Source of the DNA: an uncultured Clostridia bacterium
Lineage (GTDB): Bacteria > Bacillota > Clostridia > UBA1381
Direction: 5' to 3'
Length of the DNA: 14,323 nt
NCBI GenBank assembly: GCA_934454215.1
Contig: CAKSGG010000087.1
Span: 1 to 14,323, forward strand
Numbering within the stretch: position 1 is the stretch's first letter; the number at the start of each line of letters is the position of its first letter. The position numbers and the translations under genes were made by a program. This document shows positions 1 through 5,929 of the stretch, piece after piece. Below the pieces are notes generated by a model, which did no database searches, had not been told where the DNA came from, and was given only the letters and a program-made list of their open reading frames with translations.

Positions 1-458
1 CGGTAACGGCTGTATTCATGCTGTTTATGTCGTTTGCAGCTTATCTGGTATTCGGTGCAGAAGGAACATCGGCTTTTGCGGCGGCGATATTCGGCGGTAT
101 GCTCGGATTTTTGCTGTTTAACAAATATCCTGCAAAGGTGTTCATGGGTGATACAGGCTCGCTGTTTCTCGGTGCGGCCGCTGCGCTTACAGCAATTGAC
201 TTAAAAATTGAAATTTATCTTATATTAATGGGATTTATATATTTTGCGGAAACACTTTCGGTAATTATTCAGACCTCATACTTCAAATACACAAAGAAAA
301 AGTACGGAGAGGGAAGAAGAGTGTTTAAAATGACGCCGATTCATCATCATTTTGAGATGTGCGGCTGGAACGAAAAGAAGATAGTAAGAGTATTCTCGTG
401 CGTAACGGCGGTACTGTGTCTCGTTTCGCTGATAATACTTATAAATATGTTTGCTTAA
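1..458 (+). CDS. mraY: MraY, phospho-MurNAc-pentapeptide transferase (5' truncated by window)
   Basis: This integral membrane enzyme transfers phospho-MurNAc-pentapeptide from UDP to undecaprenyl phosphate, making lipid I at the cytoplasmic face. The reading frame is open from the first complete codon at position 3 (Val-Thr-Ala-Val-Phe before the Met at 18), so this is the C-terminal ~150 residues of a ~320-residue protein and the Met at 18 is internal. Visible family hallmarks are the MGDTGS motif with its conserved Asp (after KVF), the histidine-rich loop MTPIHHHFE, and several hydrophobic membrane helices up to the C-terminus. It ends 66 bases before the ribosome-chosen start of the ftsW-like gene, on the same strand, in a division/cell-wall cluster. 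Identification is very secure; only the N-terminus is outside the window. Confidence 0.97.
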   Translation, partial: VTAVFMLFMSFAAYLVFGAEGTSAFAAAIFGGMLGFLLFNKYPAKVFMGDTGSLFLGAAAALTAIDLKIEIYLILMGFIYFAETLSVIIQTSYFKYTKKKYGEGRRVFKMTPIHHHFEMCGWNEKKIVRVFSCVTAVLCLVSLIILINMFA

Positions 459-494
459 TATAAATATATTTACTTCTTTTTATGTTAAATTTGC

Positions 495-509
495 GCCGCT
501 GTTTGCGGC
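495..509 (+). other. GC-rich hairpin just before the ftsW ribosome binding site
   Basis: GCCGC (495-499) pairs with GCGGC (505-509) around a five-base loop, ending 5 bases before the GGAG at 515-518. There is no T-tract after it, so it is not an intrinsic terminator. It could be an RNA processing or stability structure between mraY and ftsW, or chance. Confidence 0.35.
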
Positions 510-524
510 AGAATGGAGATTAAA

Positions 525-1712
525 ATGGGACAAAAACGTATGGCTGCCCACCGCTCCGAAAAAGCAGGTTCCGTGCCTGCAAAAAAACAAAAGAAGGTTC
601 ATGCCTGGAATATGCGTCAGGCAGGTGAGATTGACTATACATTTCTTATTCTGGTAATACTGGTGGTTTGCGCAGGCTTGGTTATGCTTTTGTCTGCGTC
701 AGCTCCGGCAGGAAAGACGAACAGCGGTAATTCATATTCGTTTTTCGGAAAGCAGCTTCTTTTTGCGGTTATCGGCTTTGTGGGAATGTGGTTTGTTTCG
801 AGAATAAATTATAACAGCTATAAAAAGCTCATGCCGAAACTTATGTTTATATGCGGAATATTGCTGTTTTTGGTGCTGTTCCCGGGACTGGGCAAGAGAA
901 TCAACGGTTCGAGACGATGGCTTAATACGCCGATTGTTCCTATTCAGCCGTCTGAATTTGTAAAGCCTGTGATTGCCATGTATTTTGCGTATATGATAGA
1001 AAGCGGCAAAACCGATTTAAAGACTATACGGGGAAATGTTCCTTATATTGTAGTTATTGGAATAATTGCGGCTCTGATGCTTTGTGAAACGCATTTGAGC
1101 GGAACGATAGTTATAGCAGGTATTGCCATTATGGTAATGATTGCGGGAGGAACGCCTGTTAAGCCGATGATTATAGGAGCGCTGATTATTTTGCCTGTCG
1201 GAATATTAACGGTTAAGCTTGCAAGCCCTGTCAGATGGGACAGAATCATAAGCTTTCTGCATCCGTTTGCCGACATGAGAGATAAAGGCTATCAGGTGGC
1301 GCAGAGTATTTATGCGATAGGTTCGGGAAAACTGTTCGGATTGGGATTGGGGCAGAGTGTGCAGAAGTATTCATATTTGCCCGAACCGTATAACGATTTC
1401 ATTTTTGCGATTGTATGCGAAGAACTTGGATTTGTGGGTGCGGTTGCGGTTATGGCATTGTTTTTGGCTTTGATTTTGAGAGGGGCAAGAATTGCACTTA
1501 ATGCTCCCGATGTTTACGGAACTCTTACGGCAACGGGAATTGTGGCACAGCTTGCAATTCAGACGGTTTTGAACATTGCGGTTGCAACGTCGAGCGTACC
1601 GAATACAGGTGTGGCTCTTCCGTTTTTCAGTTACGGCGGTACGTCTATAATGACGCTACTGCTTGAAATGGGAGTATTGCTTAATATATCAAGGTATTCG
1701 CATAGAAAATAA
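525..1712 (+). CDS. ftsW: FtsW/SpoVE-type SEDS peptidoglycan polymerase
   Basis: Polytopic SEDS-family glycosyltransferase that polymerises lipid II, working with a class B PBP at the division septum (FtsW) or spore cortex (SpoVE). I choose ATG 525 because GGAG at 515-518 sits six bases upstream; an in-frame ATG at 513 overlaps that binding site and has none of its own. This gives 395 residues, normal for the family. Visible motifs: RRWLN followed by IQPSEFVKP in the middle; WDRIISFLHPF and KGYQVAQSIYAIGSG in the large extracellular loop region; then YNDFIFAIVCEELGF; and near the C-terminus ALPFFSYGGTS. About ten hydrophobic segments follow a short basic cytoplasmic N-terminus. Its position directly before murG fits either FtsW or SpoVE and sequence alone does not separate them. 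murD, which often precedes this gene, is missing. Confidence 0.95.
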   Translation: MGQKRMAAHRSEKAGSVPAKKQKKVHAWNMRQAGEIDYTFLILVILVVCAGLVMLLSASAPAGKTNSGNSYSFFGKQLLFAVIGFVGMWFVSRINYNSYKKLMPKLMFICGILLFLVLFPGLGKRINGSRRWLNTPIVPIQPSEFVKPVIAMYFAYMIESGKTDLKTIRGNVPYIVVIGIIAALMLCETHLSGTIVIAGIAIMVMIAGGTPVKPMIIGALIILPVGILTVKLASPVRWDRIISFLHPFADMRDKGYQVAQSIYAIGSGKLFGLGLGQSVQKYSYLPEPYNDFIFAIVCEELGFVGAVAVMALFLALILRGARIALNAPDVYGTLTATGIVAQLAIQTVLNIAVATSSVPNTGVALPFFSYGGTSIMTLLLEMGVLLNISRYSHRK

Positions 1713-1747
1713 AATATGCCGCAGCGGCGGCGGAACGGAGGTTTGAT

Positions 1748-2851
1748 ATGAGAGTTATATTTGCCGGCGGCGGAACGGGCGGACATATAAATCCGGCCAT
1801 TTCAATTGCCGATTACGCCAAGTCAAAACAAGACGAATTTGAGGCTTTATTCATAGGAACTAAAAACGGACTTGAGACAAAGCTTGTTCCGAAAGCAGGA
1901 TATAATATAGAATATATAGATATAGAAGGTTTCAGCCGTAAAAATATGCTGAAAAATGTGGGTATTGCGGCAAAACTGATGTCATCGCGTTCAAAGATGA
2001 AAAAAATAATAAAGGATTTTAAACCCGACTGCGTTGTTTGTACGGGAGGATATGTCAGCGGTCCTGTTATTATGGCGGCAAAAGCAATGAAAGTACCGTC
2101 GCTGATACATGAACAGAATGTATATCCGGGACTGACTGTAAAGGGCTCGGAAAATTATGTTGATTATCTTGCGTTAAGCTTTGAAGAAACGGTAAATCAT
2201 ATGAAACATAAATCGAAATGCGTTGTTACGGGAAACCCGATAAGAACGGAGATTCTGAATGCAGACAAGAAGAAAGCAAGAGCACAGCTTGGAATAACAA
2301 AACCGTTTGTTCTGATTTTCGGCGGAAGTCTCGGTGCTGATAAAATAAACGATAATGTAATAAAAATACTTAATCGCATTATAAACGACGGAAAAATAAG
2401 CCTGCTGTTCGGAACGGGTGACAGAAATTACGAAAAGATAATGAACCGTGTAAAAAGCGAGGGTATTAAGCTGAATGAAGATGTAAAAATCGTTTCGTAT
2501 ATAGACAATATGGCGGAGTGTATGGCAGCGGCAGATTTGGTTGTTTCAAGAGCGGGTGCGATTACGGTTAGTGAAATTGCGGCGCTCGGAAAACCGTCGA
2601 TTTTAATTCCGTCGCCGAATGTTGTAAGAAATCATCAGGAACAAAACGCACGCGAATTTGAAAGAAACGGTGCGGCGGCACTGATTGTTGAGAGCGAGCT
2701 TAACTCTGATGTGCTGTATGATAAGATAATGTCGATGGTTACGGACGAAATCGGACTGGAAAAAATGTCGGAAAATCTGAAAGCACTGGCGAAAACAGAC
2801 GCACTCGAAAGAATATACGAGCTCATGCTGAAAATGGCAAGGGGACGGTAA
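1748..2851 (+). CDS. murG: MurG, lipid II synthase (UDP-GlcNAc transferase)
   Basis: Peripheral membrane GT-B glycosyltransferase that adds GlcNAc from UDP-GlcNAc to lipid I, giving lipid II for the SEDS polymerase encoded just upstream. GGAGG at 1737-1741 gives a well-spaced ATG start. The 367-residue length is normal. Visible motifs: the N-terminal glycine loop GGGTGGHINPA (residues 7-17), VCTGGYVSGP around residue 97, IHEQN around residue 120, the inter-domain FGGSLGADKIN near residue 193, and in the donor-nucleotide half SRAGAITVSEI followed by NHQEQNA. The gene's last codons form the ascending arm of a terminator, so this is the end of the transcription unit. Genes such as murA or divIB that follow murG in some relatives are not present here. 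Confidence 0.97.
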   Translation: MRVIFAGGGTGGHINPAISIADYAKSKQDEFEALFIGTKNGLETKLVPKAGYNIEYIDIEGFSRKNMLKNVGIAAKLMSSRSKMKKIIKDFKPDCVVCTGGYVSGPVIMAAKAMKVPSLIHEQNVYPGLTVKGSENYVDYLALSFEETVNHMKHKSKCVVTGNPIRTEILNADKKKARAQLGITKPFVLIFGGSLGADKINDNVIKILNRIINDGKISLLFGTGDRNYEKIMNRVKSEGIKLNEDVKIVSYIDNMAECMAAADLVVSRAGAITVSEIAALGKPSILIPSPNVVRNHQEQNAREFERNGAAALIVESELNSDVLYDKIMSMVTDEIGLEKMSENLKALAKTDALERIYELMLKMARGR

Positions 2852-2866
2852 TCCCCTTGCTTTTTA
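2837..2866 (+). terminator. Intrinsic terminator of the mraY-ftsW-murG unit
   Basis: GCAAGGGGA (2837-2845) pairs perfectly with TCCCCTTGC (2852-2860) across a six-base loop that holds the murG stop codon, and is followed by TTTTT. It separates murG from the convergent dpaB gene. Confidence 0.92.
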
Positions 2867-2869
2867 TAT

Positions 2870-3451
2870 TCAGAAACTTAAAACAGGCTGTAATTGCTTG
2901 CCATCAAACGCCGCCTCGATTGAGGGAACAGCGTCTTCAAATATGGCAACAAGAGAATTTGGTTTTTTTATGTAATCGTCCTGAGCGAACGGAATAAAGA
3001 AAATATTTTTATTGTTCATCAATACAGCGATATTTTTTGCGGCAGTACCAAGACCGTCGTTTGTAGAAACGGCTATCAAAACGGGCTTTTGGTTTCTAAG
3101 ATGTGCCTTGACCGCCATGGTTACGGAGGTGTCGGCTATGCCTGATGCAATTTTTGCAAGAGTATTGCCGGTACAGGGCATGACAACAAGAATATCAAGC
3201 AGATTTTTCGGACCTATCGGCTCCGCCTCTTTTATTTCAGTTATAATTTCCTTGCCGGTTATTTTTTGTACTTGAGACTTAAAATGTTCTGCTGTTCCGA
3301 AACGTGTGTCGGTTGATGAAGAAATTCCGCTCATAATAGGAGTTATATCAGCGCCTGTTTTAGCAATTTCCTCGAGTGCGGTTATTGCTCTTTTGAATGT
3401 GCAGAATGAGCCGCACATTGCAAATCCTATTTTTTTATCTTTTAAATCCAA
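2870..3451 (-). CDS. dpaB: DpaB, dipicolinate synthase subunit B (SpoVFB)
   Basis: Flavoprotein-fold subunit that works with DpaA to make dipicolinic acid from a lysine-pathway intermediate in the mother cell; the product is loaded into the spore core. The 193-residue length is typical. Family features seen: IGFAMCGSFCTF at the N-terminus, DTRFGTAEHF near residue 50, PIGPKNLLDI and PCTGNTLAK in the middle, ISTND-like VSTNDGLG, and the C-terminal NIFFIPFAQDDYIKKPNS. The start is TTG, with GGAGGTG a few bases upstream, inside the last codons of the dpaA C-terminal fragment; the two genes are therefore an operon. No promoter is evident immediately upstream, so in the arrangement seen here dpaB is cut off from the promoter that lies before the N-terminal half of dpaA, about 4.3 kb away. 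Confidence 0.95.
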   Translation of the reverse strand: MDLKDKKIGFAMCGSFCTFKRAITALEEIAKTGADITPIMSGISSSTDTRFGTAEHFKSQVQKITGKEIITEIKEAEPIGPKNLLDILVVMPCTGNTLAKIASGIADTSVTMAVKAHLRNQKPVLIAVSTNDGLGTAAKNIAVLMNNKNIFFIPFAQDDYIKKPNSLVAIFEDAVPSIEAAFDGKQLQPVLSF

Positions 3452-3454
3452 TTT

Positions 3455-3949
3455 TCACACCTCCAATTCATTTATAATATTCATTATTGTGTCTTTGATT
3501 ATCATTCCCGAGGTTACGGGACTGATTTTACCGGGCAGAGACAGCGCCCATATCACACGAATCCCCGTAAGCTTTGCGGCATTAAAATCCACTCCGCCGG
3601 GCTTTGAGGCAAGGTCTATTATTAACGTATCACTGCGGACTCCTCTCAGCATGGTTTCATCAAGAATGAGTGAAGGAACAGTATTGAATATGACGTCAAA
3701 TTCATCAATATAGTTTTTTACCTCATTGAGTGAAAGCGGTTCATAGCCGTGCCCCTCAATCATTGCGAGGTCAGCGTATTTTCTTGCTTCAACCCATACA
3801 TTTGCTCCTATGCCCTGAAGCATTCTTGCAAGAATTTTTCCGACTCTGCCGTAACCGAGTACAAGACATTTACTGCCGTGCAGTGAAAACGGCGTTTCTT
3901 CTATTGCAATTTTGATTGCACCCTCCGCAGTAGGTACTGCGTTTTCCAA
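3455..3949 (-). CDS. dpaA: DpaA C-terminal half (dipicolinate synthase subunit A, interrupted gene)
   Basis: The frame encodes the NAD(P)-binding C-terminal domain of DpaA/SpoVFA: PTAEGAIKIAIEETPF, the Rossmann loop VLGYGRVGK, then NTVPSLI, LIIDLASKPGGVDF and LPGKISPVTSG. DpaA is normally close to 300 residues; here only about 160 remain. The frame opens with a TTG at 3949 that has no ribosome binding site, and there is an in-frame stop five codons upstream, so I doubt this piece is translated alone. Homology to DpaA begins exactly at the Asn-Ala-Val-Pro codons (3943-3932), which lie in the direct repeat bounding the intervening element. The N-terminal half lies at 7375-7758 on the same strand, ending with the same codons in the same frame. 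Joining the two gives 129 + 158 = 287 residues. Both halves are open and well conserved, which argues against an ordinary decayed pseudogene. Confidence 0.93.
   Translation of the reverse strand: MENAVPTAEGAIKIAIEETPFSLHGSKCLVLGYGRVGKILARMLQGIGANVWVEARKYADLAMIEGHGYEPLSLNEVKNYIDEFDVIFNTVPSLILDETMLRGVRSDTLIIDLASKPGGVDFNAAKLTGIRVIWALSLPGKISPVTSGMIIKDTIMNIINELEV
3926..3943. repeat. Left attachment-like site of the dpaA intervening element
   Basis: CGCAGTAGGTACTGCGTT, matched at 17 of 18 positions by the copy at 7366-7383 in the same orientation. CGCAGTA and TACTGCG form a perfect 7-bp inverted repeat around GG (3933-3934), the expected geometry of a serine-recombinase crossover. On the minus strand it encodes Asn-Ala-Val-Pro-Thr-Ala of DpaA. 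The exact cleavage dinucleotide is inferred. Confidence 0.9.
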
Positions 3950-3970
3950 AATTATAAAAGTTTACAAATA

Positions 3971-3987
3971 TGTAACAATTATGTAAA
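3971..3987 (+). promoter_or_regulatory. Candidate WalR (YycF) box
   Basis: TGTAAC, five bases, TGTAAA: an exact match to the WalR consensus TGTWAH-N5-TGTWAH. It lies about 40 bases upstream of the predicted -35 of the L,D-transpeptidase gene. WalR controls cell-wall genes in Firmicutes, so the context fits, but the region is AT-rich and a chance match is possible. Confidence 0.45.
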
Positions 3988-4028
3988 ATAATTTTAAGCC
4001 TAATTTGATAAAAAAAATTAAAATTCTA

Positions 4029-4057
4029 TTGCTTTTGACACGATTTTATCATATAAT
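4029..4057 (+). promoter_or_regulatory. Predicted sigma-A promoter of the L,D-transpeptidase gene
   Basis: TTGCTT (4029-4034), 17 bases, TATAAT (4052-4057). The -10 is perfect and the -35 weak, as is common for activated promoters. It lies inside the intervening element, so the gene brings its own promoter. A TTGACA at 4035 is only 11 bases from the same -10 and cannot pair with it. Confidence 0.55.
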
Positions 4058-4102
4058 AAATATAGACGCAAATGTTTACGATTAGGAATGGAGGTAGCAA
4101 CT

Positions 4103-5710
4103 GTGCAGCAAGACTTAGTGAAAGAGCATGAAGAGACAGAAGACGATTTTGCACCTTTGGCGGCAGGCGCAGACGGTGAAGAAGAGAAAATTGAAAAAGA
4201 GGCTGAGGTGATTGAACAGGAACAGCCAAAAAAAGAAAAAAAGGAAATCAGCGGTGCTGTAAAAAAGAAGTGCATTATTGCCGCTGCAAGTATTTTGGGA
4301 GCGTTGGTATTGATATATTTGGGGGGTGTGGCTTATTATAACAGCCATTTTTTTGCCGGTACGCTTATTAACGGGTTTAAATGCTCGGGTATGAATATTG
4401 AAAAGGCTCAGGACAGCCTGATTAATAATATTGAAAATTATAAGTTCTTTCTGAAAGAAAGAAATAATGTATATGAAGAAATTGTCGGTAAGGACATAGG
4501 CTTGAGGCTTGAAACGATAGGAAGTCTGGAGGAAGCAAAAGCAAATCAAAATCCGTGGAGATGGCCTTTCCCGGGCGAGGAAAAGTATCAGAGAGTAAAT
4601 ATTATTGTTACAATGGACGAGGCTGCTTTGGACAGCAAAATAGAAGCATTGAAGTGTGTTGCCGAAGTCAAGGACAAGATGAAAGGTGCAAACAGCTTAG
4701 TTACATATAATGAAGAGAGCGGATTTTTTGAAATCCCTACGAAAAATAAGCAAATGGCAAATGCAGGAGGTTTTTTCTATAAGGAAGCCGGTAATGATTA
4801 TATGAGTATAGAAAGACCTAAAGAAGACACCGATAAGAATAAAAACATTGTTTCTGTAAGCAAGCTGAAGGAATGTGTGAAAAACGGAATATACGGACTT
4901 TATCCCGATATGGATTTAGACGTTGAACAATGCTACGTTACAATGGCTGAAGAAACTACAATGAAAGAAGCTCTTGATAAAATTAATAAATATGTTTCCA
5001 CAAAGGTAAGCTATAAAAAGGGCGATGATATTATACCACTTGACGGCGGCTCGATTCATTTCTGGGTTTCAATGGACGAGAATTACAATGTGTATCTTGA
5101 TGAGGATGAGGTTGCACAGTTTGTAAGTGATTTGTCAATGAAATATAATACAATAGGAATGGCACGTCCGTTTGTGACAAGTACGGGTGTGGATATTACG
5201 ATAGCGGACGGTGATTATGGCTGGAAGATAGATAAAAGCGAAGAAACAGCCGCATTGTGCGAAATTATAAAGAATGGTGAAACGACGGAGCGTGAGCCTA
5301 TTTTCTCACAAAAAGCATATTATCTGGGGAGCACGGATATAGGAAATTCATATGTGGAAATAAGCATAAAAAATCAGCATTTATGGATGTATAAAGACGG
5401 TGAAGCTATTGTTTCCACCGATGTTGTTACGGGAAATCCTTATGCGGGAAATGCAACGCCTACGGGAGTATACAGACTGAAATCGAGAGAACGCGATTCG
5501 ATATTGGTCGGAGAAAATTACAGAACGCCCGTCAGCTACTGGATGCCGTTTAACGGCGGAGTGGGAATGCACGATGCAAACTGGAGAGGCAGCTTTGGAG
5601 GAAGTATATATCTGGGCGGAGGCTCACATGGCTGTGTTAATCTGCCGCCGAGCATAGCACCGAAGGTTTTTGAAAATATTTCGGTGGGATATCCTATAAT
5701 TGTTTATTAA
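4103..5710 (+). CDS. Membrane-anchored YkuD-type L,D-transpeptidase (element cargo)
   Basis: Predicted cell-wall enzyme that forms L,D (3-3) crosslinks or attaches groups to peptidoglycan. I choose GTG 4103 because GGAGG at 4090-4094 is eight bases upstream; an ATG at 4088 is in frame but only AGGA lies before it. The 535-residue protein has a very acidic cytoplasmic N-terminus (to about residue 45), a short basic stretch, one membrane helix (about 57-79), then a long extracellular region that resembles the peptidoglycan-binding domain often placed before YkuD. The C-terminal YkuD domain (about residue 415 on) ends with MHDANW, a glycine-rich stretch and SHGCVN, containing the catalytic His and Cys (Cys about 511). 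It lies wholly inside the element in dpaA, has its own promoter, and is followed by a terminator that separates it from the recombinase operon. Why an excisable element carries it is unknown. Confidence 0.9.
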   Translation: MQQDLVKEHEETEDDFAPLAAGADGEEEKIEKEAEVIEQEQPKKEKKEISGAVKKKCIIAAASILGALVLIYLGGVAYYNSHFFAGTLINGFKCSGMNIEKAQDSLINNIENYKFFLKERNNVYEEIVGKDIGLRLETIGSLEEAKANQNPWRWPFPGEEKYQRVNIIVTMDEAALDSKIEALKCVAEVKDKMKGANSLVTYNEESGFFEIPTKNKQMANAGGFFYKEAGNDYMSIERPKEDTDKNKNIVSVSKLKECVKNGIYGLYPDMDLDVEQCYVTMAEETTMKEALDKINKYVSTKVSYKKGDDIIPLDGGSIHFWVSMDENYNVYLDEDEVAQFVSDLSMKYNTIGMARPFVTSTGVDITIADGDYGWKIDKSEETAALCEIIKNGETTEREPIFSQKAYYLGSTDIGNSYVEISIKNQHLWMYKDGEAIVSTDVVTGNPYAGNATPTGVYRLKSRERDSILVGENYRTPVSYWMPFNGGVGMHDANWRGSFGGSIYLGGGSHGCVNLPPSIAPKVFENISVGYPIIVY

Positions 5711-5722
5711 TAATGTTTAGAG

Positions 5723-5751
5723 GAGGCCGTTTATTAAAACGGCTTCTTTTT
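5723..5751 (+). terminator. Intrinsic terminator after the L,D-transpeptidase gene
   Basis: GAGGCCGTTT (5723-5732) pairs with AAACGGCTTC (5737-5746) with one G-U pair and a four-base loop, followed by TTTTT. It insulates the recombinase operon from cargo transcription, so the recombinase probably depends on its own promoter. Confidence 0.88.
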
Positions 5752-5755
5752 GTAT

Positions 5756-5782
5756 CATAAATTTCAAACTATGGCATATATT
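5756..5782 (+). promoter_or_regulatory. Candidate sigma-E-like promoter of the recombinase operon
   Basis: CATAAA (5756-5761), 13 bases, CATATATT (5775-5782), directly after the terminator. This resembles the mother-cell sigma-E pattern (about -35 ATATT, -10 CATACAAT) and has the same layout as the sequence before spoIID in this window. In B. subtilis the skin recombinase gene is sigma-E dependent. The match is partial in AT-rich DNA. Confidence 0.45.
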
Positions 5783-5818
5783 TTTTTCAGACACAGAATT
5801 TCGGAAAGGAAGATGTAT

Positions 5819-5929
5819 ATGACCGAATTGGAAAAACGTATAAGAATAGGTATATTAAAATCACTGCTTGCACGGGAAATTATATCGGAAAGCAAATATT
5901 ACGAGCTTATAAAAAAGGAAAATATATGA
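5819..5929 (+). CDS. 36-residue SHOCT-like protein, coupled to the recombinase
   Basis: A small basic protein reading MTELEKRIRIGIL, then a SHOCT-like helical hairpin (SLLAREIISESKYYELIKK). AGGA at 5807-5810 is eight bases from ATG 5819; an in-frame ATG at 5813 is too close to it. Its stop overlaps the recombinase start as ATGA (5926-5929), so translation of the two is probably coupled. Small SHOCT-like proteins are familiar near large serine recombinases in Firmicutes, as far as I recall. In SP-beta the recombination directionality factor is also a very small protein made with the recombinase's developmental programme, so this is the best candidate for such a factor here. That role is inference; no residue shows it. 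Confidence 0.72.
   Translation: MTELEKRIRIGILKSLLAREIISESKYYELIKKENI

Noticed and set aside
3455..3949. The dpaA C-terminal piece as an independent functional gene from its TTG
   Set aside because: There is no ribosome binding site, an in-frame stop lies five codons upstream, and the first codons before Asn-Ala-Val-Pro come from the element. It makes sense only when joined to the N-terminal half.
4035..4057. TTGACA with TATAAT as the transpeptidase promoter
   Set aside because: The hexamers are only 11 bases apart. The TTGCTT six bases upstream gives 17-base spacing to the same -10.
4115..4549. A 144-residue minus-strand reading frame opposite the transpeptidase gene
   Set aside because: It is a low-complexity Phe-rich antisense shadow of a well-supported gene, without a ribosome binding site or recognisable domain.
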